From the NCBI GenBank assembly GCA_933228895.1, contig OW121856.1, positions 20,663,805 through 20,727,804 of the forward strand: a stretch of DNA of 64,000 nt, given 5' to 3'. Below, one piece after another: positions 1 through 11,929 of the stretch. Origin of the DNA: Platycnemis pennipes. Taxonomy: Eukaryota > Arthropoda > Insecta > Odonata > Platycnemididae. Under the pieces are notes generated by a model, which ran no database searches, was not told where the DNA came from, and was given only the letters and a program-made list of their open reading frames with translations. How positions within the stretch are numbered: the first letter of the stretch is position 1; every line of letters begins with the position of its first letter. Position numbers and translations under genes: made by a program.

Positions 1-226
1 TCTGAATCACTACTCAACCTATCGTAACACCTTTTAACAAACCTAGCTTCTCTACGCTGCACACTGTCTAGTTCTCTGATAAAACCTAATTCATTCGGGT
101 CCCATACACTGGCTGCATACCCAAGGTGGGGCCTAACTAGTGAAAACAAACATCGCTCTTTTGTCTTCTCATCACATTTCCCTAGTACACTTTTTATAAA
201 TCCTAGCTTTCTCTCGCTTGGCCTAG
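1..226 (-). repeat. LINE family A fragment, inverted copy
   Basis: Read on the minus strand this matches the copy at 23640-23870: the C-terminal part of a non-LTR retrotransposon ORF2, including an imperfect version of the Arg-Arg-Ala-Ala-Arg-Phe-Val-Lys stretch typical of CR1/Jockey-like elements. It is broken by point changes and has no intact frame. It abuts a second copy in the opposite orientation (232-854), so the two form a long inverted repeat. It starts at the window edge and may continue to the left. Family assignment is by recognition of the protein type and by comparison within the window; the exact clade is uncertain. Confidence 0.8.
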
Positions 227-231
227 GTCTA

Positions 232-854
232 AGGAAAGCTAGGATTTATCAAAAGAGTACTAGGGAAATGTGACGAAAAAAAAAGAGCTATGTTACTTTT
301 CACTAGTCAGGCCCCACATAAAATATTCAGCCAGAGTATGGGATCCAAACGAATTAGGTGTGATCAGAGAACTAGACGGGGTGCGGGGTAGAGTACCTAG
401 CTTTCTTAAAAGTTGTTACAATAGGCTAACATGATAGAAGAAATAGGTTGGGAATCATTATCAGATAGTAGGTTAAAGTACAGATTAAATCCCTTGCAGA
501 AATTTAAAACGCATAGGTTTACCGAAGATGATAGTTACATATTGATAATCCCTGCGTATGATGCTAGATTTAACCAGGTAATAAGATTAGAAAAATAGAT
601 TGTCATACCGATAGATTTAAAATTTCATTTTACCCGCATACCATTAGAAAGCATAATAGGCACCACTGCAAAGGGGTGGGTGGGTTAAATATTGTTAGAG
701 TGGTCTGCAGTGGTAGCTCTTAAATGCATGGTCGCATGCCTTGGTAGCTCTTAGATACATGTAAATGGTGCATGTTTGGTGATCTTCACCCCCTGCCACA
801 TACCCTTCCGGTGGCTCGCAGGGTATCACGTAGATTTAGATAGGTGTAGATTTA
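232..854 (+). repeat. LINE family A copy, ORF2 C-terminus to 3' end
   Basis: The plus strand parallels 23640-24464. It first encodes a decayed ORF2 C-terminus, recognisable from a Gly-Trp-Glu-Ser-Leu-Ser-Asp-like stretch at about 447-470. It then runs into a 3' UTR ending in the CCCTGC...GCAGGG hairpin (about 791-825) and a short GTAGAT-type tail. Several frame breaks make it non-functional. The first ~200 bases pair with 1-226 as the right arm of an inverted repeat. Confidence 0.8.
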
Positions 855-858
855 CGGG

Positions 859-2490
859 GAATGGGAGCATTGGGTAGACGGGGAATTGAAATATGTACTT
901 CGAGTATTATTTCTGAAATCTACAATTTACCTTCTTCTTTCGTGGGAATTTTTGCCGCTTAATTCTCGGAAATCCATCTCCATTGTTTATACCTATCCAG
1001 TGCAAAGCAACGTAAGTTTCTTCGGAAAATCTCTCTTGTCTCTACTGAAACTTAAAATCGTCAACAATATCAAGGATGTGCCTCCAGGTAGATCGGATTT
1101 GAGGTGCGAAATATGTATATACCCTTGCAAGTATGTATACCCTTGCAAATTTGGCATGATGATATGCTCTAGCTGGCTGAGAAAACCTTAACTTCTTAGT
1201 ATCAGGCATATCATTCGAATGAAAACTAGTGTTTCGACGAACGATGAACAGTGTGTTTTTGATCTTCAAATGGAAGTGACGTAAATAATATTATTAATAC
1301 ACTTGATATGCAATATAGTACTACGCATTGCCGAAATATGGATAAAAGAAAAAAGAAATCGAACACCAATGTTTTGTTGACTTTTTTTGCCGTTCTATTA
1401 AATTAAATAGTTGACCATTGTGGGCACTATGGAATTTCAGGTGTGGTGTCTGTTAGACTGGACTGGAAACTCCCAAGTTGGACTGTAATTATTATTTTAG
1501 CTCATTCCATTTCGTCTGGTTATCTCCTGCGGACCAGATTCATAATGTAAAACAGATGTCAGGCGGTGGTGAGAAAATGTGACCCATCACTTCAGCTCAC
1601 ACTGCTTTACTAGCAAGTGGATCCTGGCTTCCTGTAAGAAGCCCGAAATCAGTTTCATCAGTATTGAGGCATTTTTCCATTAATCAGTTTTTGCATTTCT
1701 TCTCCCTCAGGTTTTATAGAATTTTAATATTCTAGGTCATTCTTTACCCTGATATTACAGAATAAACTACCATATTATAAAATTTCGCCTGCTTGAATTG
1801 TGTTTTTGCAAATGTTAATTCATTTTCCGCGGTCCAAATGTTAATGAAGTCTGATGAAAAGTATTGAAGTATTTCTACCTTCAAACAATGTACCTATAGT
1901 GAGAAAAATAAACGTCATCGACTCTCAAGATATTCGGTTATCTCAATGGTGATATGTAACTATTACGTTCAGTGGAGTTTCACGGGTAAGGATCTTTGTT
2001 TATGGACCACTTCTACTCTTTCAATATTGCCTAAAGCTTTTATTATTTAATTTCCATATTTAGTTCAGAGTGTCTCTTATCTCAATTCACGTCGTTTAGT
2101 TCTCCTATCCTCTCTCTCTTCTCAAATTATTCTACTCTATTATAACCGCATCCAATAAGCGACGCATTTATTAGCACGGTCCAATCATCAACTCTTCCTC
2201 CTCCTAATTTCCTCCGGTAGCGTGTATGGCCAATTCCACCGAATCACTCCTGATATTTACCCATTTCTCCGGTAACAGTCTCTCATTTCCAACCATACTC
2301 TTTTGTCTGTCTTTCCGTCCATACCGCGTTCTCCATTTTCTGTGATTACTACACCTCGAATTACAAATGCATAGCAGAGGACGCGGATGAGTCCTCTTTT
2401 GCTTCGTCTGGCGGAGTCAAGGAAGCACTATCCAGCTATTTAATCTCGGCTCAAGACCCAAAAAAGAAGAAAGACGTAATTTCAAAAAGC
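859..2490. other. No recognised gene
   Basis: AT-rich intergenic DNA. Open frames here are short (a 101-codon frame at 886-1191 overlaps another on the opposite strand) and have no domain or compositional support. No repeat seen elsewhere in the window was recognised. Confidence 0.5.
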
Positions 2491-2751
2491 GCGGAAAATT
2501 TTCTCCATGGACTTTTTCCGCTGCAAACAAATTGCTCGCTCTCAACCTTTAACCGCGACCGCGTTCCGAGTTCCCGAAGCGGGACTCCGGTGGGCACGTC
2601 GTCCCACGCAACGTGCCTCGCCGTCCGACGGGAGATGCCCTGAGAAGGGTCGGGAATCCGTCCCCGACACTCCTAGCACTCTGGTGCGACCTACTGCCTT
2701 ACTTTTCTCCCGTAGCGTTGAGTACCGATAAGCCCTCTTGTTCCAGCATAT

Positions 2752-2900
2752 TTGGTGGGTTGGGTGGCTAGAGGATTGGATTCCAAGGTCCCGGGTTCGA
2801 ATCCCGCCGGCTATGACAGACGTCCGACTCCACCTTCTCGGGGTTTTTCTCTTTCTTTTTCCGGTCCACCCACCCACTCCCCCCACCTTATTTTGACCAT
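2752..2900 (+). repeat. tRNA-derived SINE head and body
   Basis: A tRNA-like head carries an A-box-like stretch (GTGGCTAGAGGATTGG, from about 2764) and an exact pol III B box GGTTCGAATCC (about 2795). A G/T-rich body follows with a Cggggtttttctc stretch like those of the SINEs at 25690 and 36570. The anticodon arm does not fold properly, so this is a SINE and not a tRNA gene. It lies in a GC-rich islet (about 2500-2900). A pyrimidine-rich tract with long C runs (13 C at 3053-3065, others near 3124 and 3157) continues to about 3170. Confidence 0.7.
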
Positions 2901-3179
2901 TTTTCCGCCAGTAATCCCTTCACCAACCCCTGCTGTTTATCCTTACTCCTTTCCCAGTTTCCCTTTCGGGGACTTCCCACACACCTCCTCCTTGCCTCGC
3001 TAACTGCCGCCTCGTATCCCTTTCTTTTGACACGCGTCCCTTCATTCACCAACCCCCCCCCCCCCTTTTCCATACTTCCTTGGTTTTTCCGTCTCTCACT
3101 GTTTCCCCCAACCGTACCTTTGCCCCCCCCCCCCCCTTCCCTCTGCCTCTTACTTCCCCCCCCCCCCTTCTAATATGTA

Positions 3180-3300
3180 TAAATATGATGTTAACATGTA
3201 TGTTGGTGTCTTGTACCAGATGATGGCTCTGTGAGCCGAAACGCGTCGTACGCAGCAATAAATTAGTCGTGTTTCATTAAACTACCAGTCGCCACTGGGT
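3180..3300 (+). repeat. Repeat tail with stem-CGAAAC motif
   Basis: Contains GATGATGG, a GGCTC/GAGCC stem with a TGT loop, then CGAAACGCGTCG, followed by AATAAA. This arrangement (a (C/A)AGATGATG-like stretch, short stem, CGAAAC) recurs in degenerate form at about 3640 and 45285 and resembles 3' tails of dispersed insect retroelements. I do not know the parent element. Confidence 0.45.
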
Positions 3301-3339
3301 GGATGAAATGGGGATTAAGTGCAGTCATCCGTCCGTTAA

Positions 3340-3440
3340 ATTGGACGTAGAAATATTGACCCCTTTGCGCCTTTCTTGCTTAGTAGGCTAGTGCCGACAC
3401 CGAGTTTCCCTCCAAACTTCCTCCGTACCCAAATCAAGTT
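3340..3440 (+). repeat. SINE 3' module, diverged
   Basis: The order GTTAAATTGGACG, CCCCTTTGCGCC, GGCTAGTGCCGACACC, GAGTTTCCCTCC matches the module at 4249-4325, which is better preserved. No tRNA-like head is directly adjacent. The nearest is the SINE at 2752, from which it is separated by the motif at 3180. Confidence 0.5.
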
Positions 3441-3599
3441 CCTACTTTAATTTTTAACTCTTCCCCATTAATCCACGCATCCAAAATGGCGTAAAGAACA
3501 TTTCAGGCTATCGGTCACATCTCACAAAATTGTTCGACAAGGATCAGAGCGAGAAGTACGCATTGAAACTATGGCTTGAGGTGCCGCTCGGTGGAATAC

Positions 3600-3700
3600 A
3601 CTGAACCTTCACAAACTTTTATATGCATCATCACTGCCAGAAGATGATACTCAGTGTCGAAACCGGTCGTGATCAAATTTCTCGAATAAGCAATTTTCTC
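3600..3700 (+). repeat. Second copy of stem-CGAAAC motif
   Basis: AGAAGATGATACTCAGTGTCG followed by AAACCGGTCGTG (about 3639-3672) repeats the arrangement seen at 3218-3250 with a different stem sequence. It is likely the tail of another dispersed repeat. No coding content. Confidence 0.4.
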
Positions 3701-4231
3701 CCTTTTTTTCTGAATCATAATTGAATGAAAATTACTCCAAGGAAATCACATGTGGCTCTATCATCTGAGGGCCAGAGTGGTGTACTGGGATCAGAGAGGA
3801 TAAACTACAACTAATGGAGCAATTTAGCAATATAGTAGGCTTTTCCAATGCAACCGGGCCTAATAGCAAGAATATGGCGAGGAATTTCACTGTATGTAGA
3901 TGGGTTGTGTAATATTGGAAATGATTTGGGTTGTGTTGGTGAAGAGAATAGAATATTTTCCTCTCATCAAGAGGGCTTGGGTCCAATTCCAGACAGTGAA
4001 AGATATTTTTCGCCGGTAAACCGACCCCTGCATGAGTGTTTTGTGGTGAACAATCTCGTATAGTATTCCGCATGTTTTCTTCACTTTTGTATGAAAAAAA
4101 TTGAAGCGTTAGTAATGCATATAAAACCATGAATGATGCTTCAGCACAGGTTCTCCTTAGAGGTAACCCTGCTTTCTTTTTTTTTTATTGTAATCAATTC
4201 AGAATTTTTGCATGCTTGTTGAAAGCAATAA

Positions 4232-4400
4232 ATTTACTTTATGCCGGATGGGGCGTTAAACCTTGGTCCCCTTGGCGCCCATTGTTAATAACAGGCTAAT
4301 ACCAACGCCGGGTTTCTCTCCACGCTTCCTTCTTTCCCTTCAATTCCCATCCTTATACCTTTCCTTCCGGTCTGAAAAGCCTGTAAGTGCAAGTACAAAC
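4232..4400 (+). repeat. SINE 3' module
   Basis: Well-preserved example of the recurring module: GCCGGATGGGGCGTTAA, CCCCTTGGCGCC, GGCTAATACCAACGCCGGG, TTTCTCTCCA. The same order occurs on the minus strand at 30226-30300 and 54315-54385 and in part at 30990-31025. The pol III head is missing or unrecognisable here, so this is a 5'-truncated SINE or the tail of a longer element. Confidence 0.6.
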
Positions 4401-4409
4401 CTTAAAACA

Positions 4410-5155
4410 CAGCTGAGATTCCAAGGAAAAGGGACTGCCATGAAATGTCATTCCTTCATTGCCTTCATTGTCACCCGCAGATAAGCATGCCAATGCCTCC
4501 TCCAGCACATTCTAACTTCCTTGATTGGAATCTACTGCGTAAGAAACGGTGGCTTGACTACCCTGCGTTGCATGCTGTTTCCCCTGAAGGTCTATGGCAC
4601 GAGACACATCTGTTTACCGAGAATGCGACGGGAAATCATATAGATTCGATTTCATATTCGCCACGAATGATGTCAATTGTTGTACTGCTTGCTAGGCAAA
4701 GCCGCTTAGGGTGGAGCTATTGCTCCGCGGTAAAATACGATAAATTCTAGCTGCAGCGAATTTGTTGTCATTTTAGTACTTTGATGCTACTCCAGGCTCT
4801 AAACACTTATTTTGAAGTAAAGTTTAATGAACTGATGGGTTTTCGATTGTAAACTTTTTATAAAATTTGACAGTACTGCCCTACTAGCACTCGTTACTTA
4901 GGAAATGGCGTCATCTTCATTTTGTGTCATTTATTCATTTTTTTATTAACATTACTCTAAGTGGAATTAGCGAATTAATTTTCCATTCATCCTCCCTCTT
5001 TCGATTCCTTCTTTTTATCGGTGGATTCCGCAAAACTAAGGCTGACGTTTTTTCCTCAAATTTGTTCTTCTGTGACGCGATGATAGTCAGTACCTATTGC
5101 GGATGTAGACTAGAGTTGCAGAGTGAGAAGACGATAAGAAACCGCAAGTTACACT
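4410..5155. other. No recognised gene
   Basis: Mixed-composition intergenic DNA. Frames of 73-101 codons overlap each other and show no recognisable protein family. Confidence 0.45.
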
Positions 5156-5160
5156 GCTGG

Positions 5161-5500
5161 ACATATCTGCGCAATACCCTGCAAGCCACCGCTAGGGTGT
5201 GTGGCAGAGGGTGAAGATCACCAAGCATGCACTATGACATGAAGACAAGCTACTATATGGAAACGTGCTAGATAGTAGGGTCACAAGCAGCTAGATTGTT
5301 AGTATCTACATAGCAATAAAGGGATTATTGGTTGTTAATACGTGCATCATGCACTACATACTACCCTAACAACATTCACCTACGTATCCCTCTGCTATAG
5401 CACCTATTGTGCTCTCTTATGGTACGCGGGAAAAATATTTGAATCTATCCGTACGACAATCTATTTTTCTTATCTTGCTAATCTGTGGTATTTATTAAAA
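5161..5500 (-). repeat. LINE family A 3' UTR, minus strand
   Basis: Read on the minus strand it carries the end of ORF2 (a stretch like AGATTGTCGTACGGATAG, near 5450), then the family A 3' UTR with 'AACAACCAATAATCCCTTTAT' (about 5318-5338), and ends in the hairpin with GCAGGG near 5172. It is the best in-window match to the 3' UTR parts of 24272-24464 and 25099-25500. No intact frame. Confidence 0.75.
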
Positions 5501-5545
5501 AATATTGTTCACAATTTCCATCGAGGAATCAAAGAAAAACTCTAA

Positions 5546-8500
5546 TTGTAGCTTATGACGGAGAGTTTAATTTGCTAACTGTCCTCATTGGTCATGCTTG
5601 TCGTAAAAACTAAATAAAGTAAAATAATTCCTTTTTTCAACCCAAAGGCGCACCAACTGTTGTTATTGCGCGCTACAGGCTCTTTTTATGAAGTCAACAA
5701 TGTCTTGCTGTGCACTGAACGTTGCACTGGGCGGGCCGTTACATTCGAGTGAAAGCAATAAATGGTGCCCGAAGGAGTCGATAAAGAAGTTTTATAAATC
5801 CTGAGTCGCTGCCGAAGCGAGCAAACGACGCTTCTGTATTCTTTTATGAGCACAGCCTTAGAGCTTTTTACCGCCCTAAATCCCCTTATTCCTCCGAAAC
5901 AAAATCCTTGTGAAAACTAATCATGAACAATAAAAAACCGATGTAACAGGTAATTAAATCCTGCAATCAATTTAACCAGAAAATGTTAGTGGTAAACGAT
6001 GTTTTGGCCTATATACATGTATGATATATGATTCACTCACTCAGTGATTCAACCCGGAGTTTGGTCTTTGATAGGTGAGAGTAGAGCTCACCCCATACTA
6101 AGCCAATGGCGTGTTAAATTCACATATTCAGGTTAGGGGGGCCAGTTCTTTTCCCTGAGCCACCTGCAATTTCCTACGAAGTTCTAACACGCAGAAAATC
6201 AAATCGCAAATCAAAGATATATGATTAGAAGAAATAGTATTTCTGATACCTCCAAGAACTGCCAGTTTTACCGTTATAAACTCAAAATAATATCAGTGTT
6301 TGGTGTACGCTCTCAGTTTTGAGGCGTTTCATTCCCTGGATAATATTTTCCTCAAAATATGCTTCGAAAACGAGAAATTTCAGGTGGAATTTTTCCTTTA
6401 AATATATTTACGCAAGACCTCGGCCTATATATCAGATATATTGTCTGCATTAATGTAAAGTTTTGAACGTTATTTGAACTAAAATTTACTATTTAAAGAA
6501 ATACCAGCCGAGTTTCATTAAATGTCAGCTCCTTATTTCTGTAATAAGTATCGCCTTGTTTCCTGGAATTAAGACTTATAAATCACAATCTGCTCGAAAA
6601 ATAGGTATCTATTCTTCCTTAATAATCGGATGTATGCTACTTGTTAAATCAGCAACCCATCCACTACACTTCAATCTCCTGATTGGTGTGGCTAAAGATG
6701 GGACCATCAAAGTAATTTCTTCGCTTTTGAAATCTAAGTTCAATTACCTCGATGACTGACTGTCAGCTCCTGTCCAAGGTGATGAGTTGGTGAAGAAGGC
6801 CCAATATTTTCGCGTCCGGCTCATTTTTCCCGAGGAAAGCTAAGGTGAAGTACAGGATCATATTCAAGTGTAAAGAAATATCAATTGACTACCAGGTTTG
6901 GAATAAAGCGACCCTTTTCCTTTAAGAGGCAGAAAAGAACAGCAAAAAGTTCTCATCTCCGTGGCACCACAGTATCTCTTCTCATATGCCATCATAAATC
7001 ACCACAAAAAATCACTTTCGGGAGTGTTTTTTTGTTGGGACTTGAGGATATGTCGGGAGTGGAGGGAATGGCGTGGAGAGTGGACTGCTCGTCCAATGTC
7101 CCTCTCGAACCAGAAGAGACCCACAGGGAGAATGGTCAGCCCTTTTCAAAAGTTTCCCTCCTCCCAGAATGCCAGCCGTTAATGCATCTCCCACCGTATC
7201 ATCTGCTTGATCGGATGGCTCACACATTGAACATATGGGGAAGCAAAATCACCACGTGACGCTACTGTCGTCATGTGCCTAATCACCCAAGCGTCTGAAC
7301 GTTTGGGCAAGAGAGTCATATAATCTCAAACGCAAAACTTTTAAAAATATTCTTGTATTTCATGATCCCTTATTTACAGTCTCAGGTTTGTTACACCACT
7401 CTGTGGTCAAATTAAACGTATACCCTCGCAAGTGAATATATATTTCACCTCTTCTACTCTTAGGAAATTAAAATAAATAGTACCTCATTTGCGAGACACT
7501 GAATTTAAATTTAATTTCCTCTTTTTATTCAAATAATTCTCTACAAATTTCCCGTTTTCACTAAAATATTTATTTCGCTGACAATCATAGCAGATTTCCA
7601 GTTCCAGCTGTATTATATAGATTACCTGTTCTATTTGGCAATTGGGCTAATTTGGTTTTAGCCAGGCCCAGTAGAAAGGTTGGGGAAGCGCTAGTCTGGC
7701 AGTACAAACATCACAGAAATCTCATCTCGGACAGATGGGTAGGAAGGCATCCTATTTAAAAAGTTTATTTTATACCGTAGAGCCGATATCATCTCTCTAT
7801 GATCCTTCTCATTTTAAGGTGATAATGCATCACTCTGCAATTAAAATTGAAGCTTTTTTATTTAGCTGTTTTTTATTCTCACTTCTTCTCTTTTTTCTGT
7901 TATGCTGTGCCCCATTTTTTAATTTCGCTCCAGGACATTTTCAATCCCTCCCGCATGCGAAAAAACTGCAAGAAATAAATATTTGCGTAAGACTTGTTTT
8001 CATCAAGTGGTATTGTTCGTGAAGAAAATAGAGACGAAAATCGGGATAGCAAGAGGAAAATCTGACATTAATGTTGTATTCTTCTTGAAGGACGGCAGTT
8101 TCACCGGTAAAAAATCTGATTGTTATATAGCCATTAATAATTATTTCGATAACAGAACAAGTACTGGTGAATGACACCCGTGATTTTGAAACTTTGGCCA
8201 GTAATCGGGTCCATACGTTGGGTTCAATACGGAAGGTATACGCTGGGGCGACTTAAATTGTTGGCGTTCTCTGCTCTGCTGAAATATTATTCCAGTAAAC
8301 GTTGGGAAGGTGGTATCGCCGACAATTGAGAGACATGGGTCTGCACACCTTCAGTTTTGCTGAAAAGAACATTCTTCCAAAAAGAATAAATAAATCGATG
8401 AAACAGGGGGCCTCGGCAGTCATTTTCAGCCTTGACGCCAACTCAGCTGTGTAATCTACCCCCTCTCCGAAAAAGGGGCCTTCTACTCCTCAATGGGGGC

Positions 8501-9535
8501 CCAAATATCTCGCGGAGAATCCAAATACCATTCCTTGCGCCTTCTTGTGAATAAGAAAAAGCTTTGGATCAGCCGCTGGAAATCCATCATCTCCCACCTT
8601 ATCTTAAATTCAAAAGCAGGTGATTGTCGTAGGAATCAGAAATTGATGGAAAACGTTTGGCAGAAATACTGAGTTGGGGGAAAAAGGCTTCCCACCCGCG
8701 ACTTTATTGTTGATAAACCCATCGTGAGTGATTTAGTACTCAATTATTCATTTCTGGAATAGCATCTCTTGGAGAAGCAATTTAAACCTATGCTACTCAT
8801 TCATGGGAATCATCGCACGTAATACACCCGTAAAATTTTTTTGCAAATGCCAACGAGGTCATACACTAAGCAATGCCTTCCACTATCATTTATCCTAAAT
8901 AGAATTTTGGATTCCTGTAATTGATGTTTAACCTCCTCGGTCCTGAAAAATACCAGGCCTATGAAAAACTTTTTCCCACCACTTTTGAGCACATATGGGA
9001 CTGTTGAAATTATGTGTAGTTTACATTTTTCTTATTATTATATTTGTTGAAATGTTTGGAAATATTTCATGCATGGATATCCATTTTAAATATTTTTTTA
9101 AAACAGTACACAATTGTATACGGTTGTTATTTGATGGATGGAAAAGAAATTGATGATCGCATGAGTAATAATGAAGTACCACCTTAAGTATAAATATTCC
9201 GTGCACAAACAGAAAAAAATGCAACATGGACAAGAGATAGATGGATGGAATATAGTTCCTTTATTTGTGGCCGCCATATTAATTTCTAAAAACTAAAAGC
9301 TAAAAGAGATTCTACGCGCTGTGGAGGCTGTAAATTCAAAATCAGGAACGTTCACAGATGAATAAATTAGTACAATATTCTACTGATAAAAGCTACCCTC
9401 TTGAGTGACATATAACCCGTTGTCCACATACGTGGAGAAGGGGACCGAAGAGTGATCCACTTATCCTGGATGGCATCTTTTCACATTTTGAAGAATTTTA
9501 TCCTAGCAAATGAATTTCATATCGTACAATATTAC
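5546..9535. other. No recognised gene (about 4 kb)
   Basis: AT-rich with patches of mixed composition. The longest frame (6885-7259, 124 codons) overlaps frames on both strands and does not resemble a protein family I know. A short foldback lies near 7645 (GGGCTAA with TTAGCC). Nothing else could be assigned. Confidence 0.45.
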
Positions 9536-9549
9536 ACAAATTATATAAT

Positions 9550-9567
9550 AATAAATAATAATAATAA
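9550..9567. repeat. AAT-type microsatellite
   Basis: Imperfect AATAAT repeats, a common low-complexity tract and possibly the tail of an unrecognised retroelement that continues into 9679-10008. Confidence 0.5.
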
Positions 9568-9678
9568 ACATTTATTGTCATGGAATCATTGGAATTGATA
9601 AATGAACAACGGAAAAATACAACTCAAAGATCCTGAATTAATATACATTAAATAAATACATAAAATTTCCGCCTGTTG

Positions 9679-9770
9679 CAAAGAACATTTAACATAAAAC
9701 AGAAAGAAACATATGAATGGAGTAATACATAAAGGCATCATGACTAGTAAATGTTGATGCGCACGTATTT
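9679..9770. repeat. 92-bp direct repeat, copy 1
   Basis: Starts CAAAGAACATTTAACATAAA and matches 9919-10008 with few differences. The copies are exactly 240 bases apart, but the DNA between them does not match, so this is a pair of dispersed direct repeats and not a simple 240-bp tandem unit. Confidence 0.8.
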
Positions 9771-9918
9771 GCAGTGGATATAACAAAATAATTCTATTAA
9801 TTACATTGATAAATAATTGTCAATTTTTCATTTATAGTGGAAGAAAAAAAGAAAGTAAATATTTCAACCCGGAGCATATATTGGTCGGAAAATGTGTACA
9901 TAATACTACATATTATTA

Positions 9919-10008
9919 CAAAGAACATTTAACATAAAACAGAGATAGCCATATGAATGGGGTAATACATAAAGGCATCATGACTAGTAAATGCTAATAC
10001 GCATTTTT
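9919..10008. repeat. 92-bp direct repeat, copy 2
   Basis: Second copy of the unit at 9679-9770, sharing CATATGAATGG and TAATACATAAAGGCATCATG. Differences are a handful of substitutions. Confidence 0.8.
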
Positions 10009-10009
10009 A

Positions 10010-11925
10010 TTCAAATAATTCATGCATGCCCTTTTTTGGCTTTCTCAGATTACAGATGGTCTCTAGCATTAATAGGCTGTGTAACTCCTGCAGGAGAAGA
10101 AATAAACCTCTATCTGCCCGAAGCGAAATCGGATTGCCTTTGCCCGGCTCCAGGACTAATACGCTCCTGCATTGAGTATAGGCACGCATCGGATTAACAT
10201 TGGCATGTTAGTCGGATGACTATGAGCACGTTCATCAGCAGACGAAATATTGAGAAGGGATTCATTAGTACAATGCGGAGCTTCAGCTTTGCATGCTCGA
10301 GGCAGAATGCCTTCGGGATCTCTCCAGTTTGTTTCTCGCCCGTATGCAAACAATGGGGAATATGCGCAACATGTGTTTCTCCTTTATTGATCATGTACTT
10401 GATGCGTAATTTTCTCATAAATTCAAATATGTATGCCAACATTTTCTATGCCAACCGCAAATATTAGTAAATGCTATAAAAAAGTTCCCAAAAATCGACG
10501 AAAGTCTCGTGACCTGAAACGCCTTCTGACGTCACTGCACGGAATAGGTTACGTATTACAACCGAAACAGTCGTTTATTTTAGAGGAAATCGAAGCATAT
10601 ATTTTTTTGAGGTTATCAGCCGTTTCGTGATTGAAATGATGACTGGAAAGGGCTTTAAGGAAGCAAAATCCGACAGTTGCCTTTAGTTGACTCCCTTATG
10701 GTGGCATCTTTCTTAAAATAAACAGCGATTACTTTGTCGTAAAAGAGATTATTGGAGTGAAAAAACAGGGTACTATTCAGGTATTACGTAGTTTATGAAC
10801 GATTTTCTCATTACTGTCCAAACTACATCCTAAAAAACGAAATACATTCGTTTATTGCATTAAACAAATTAGATAAATAAATACGTTTTCGCCAAGTATT
10901 TATTAAATAACTCATCTCCACGTACATGAGGCAAACAACGCCAATAGTGATACTGTGTCGTGATTTCATGCTATGACGTTATGTTTTTAAGCGTCCCAAA
11001 ACGTGCCATTTTTACAGAATCTGTTTTTATTCTTGAGCAAAATTTTATCCAAGCACATTTAAGTTTTAAATTTCTCATTCAAAGAATTATAGAAAATAAT
11101 GGAGGTTTTTTACTGACTTCCAGCTTAGCAGTAAAAATGGCATGCGGTGGTAAGCGTTCTGTACCTGCTATCAATATGTATATACCCACCTTGAAATCCG
11201 CTTAATGTAGAAACGGTACTTTCTATCGTTTTTTAAGCATGTAACTTAACTGCCACTCACTAAATTTCGACAGTTTTGTAGAATTCTAATCGTTATAATA
11301 TTTTTGAGGATGCATTTGTTGGTCTTCATTCTTTGAGGAGCAAATCTTGCTCTATCAGCGTCCCTTTTGTAGCGACCTTACATTAGGTGTAGTATTTATA
11401 TTTTATCTCGGATTAAGTTATTTTACGTGTTTTCCGTGGTTTAAAAAGTGTTCCGATGGAAAACCCCTCCCTTCTTTGTAGAGCTTTCATTTTCCACGAG
11501 GAAATATTATTAGGACGGAGCCGTTCGAAGTCTAGCTTAGGATGTATTCCCGCATGGGAAAATTTAGGCAATGGTGTTCGGAAAACAGGAGAATCGTTAC
11601 TCTACGACGAAGAAGATGAGAATCAACTATGCGCAAATTAATTATACTATTTTGGTGTGCGTGCCATAGGTAAAAACGAAACTTAGAGCCCCACTGGAAA
11701 CGGAAACGTATCAGTGAAGTAAGATATTGCTCTTTCGACGCTGAGAATCAAGGGGAAAATAAATTTCGTAAAATAAGTGTTGTTCGGGAGGATGAAACGT
11801 AAGACAGAAATAACGAATGACGCGGTGCTTTGAAGTGGCGTTATCAAAATTGGGGGCGAAAAAATAATGCTTTTGCAAAAGATGAAAAAGGTAAAAATAA
11901 ATAGAAAACAGGTGGAAAGAATTAA
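10010..11925. other. No recognised gene
   Basis: AT-rich intergenic DNA. Frames of 60-83 codons lie on both strands and overlap; none shows a recognisable domain. Confidence 0.45.
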
Positions 11926-11929
11926 TCTC

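Noticed and set aside
2752..2815. tRNA gene candidate with exact B box
   Set aside because: The anticodon arm and acceptor stem do not pair, and the same head plus body recurs at 25670, 30640 (minus), 36552 and 54460 (minus); it is a SINE.
9679..10008. CRISPR-like array
   Set aside because: Only two copies, 92 bases long, in evident eukaryotic DNA; no array.
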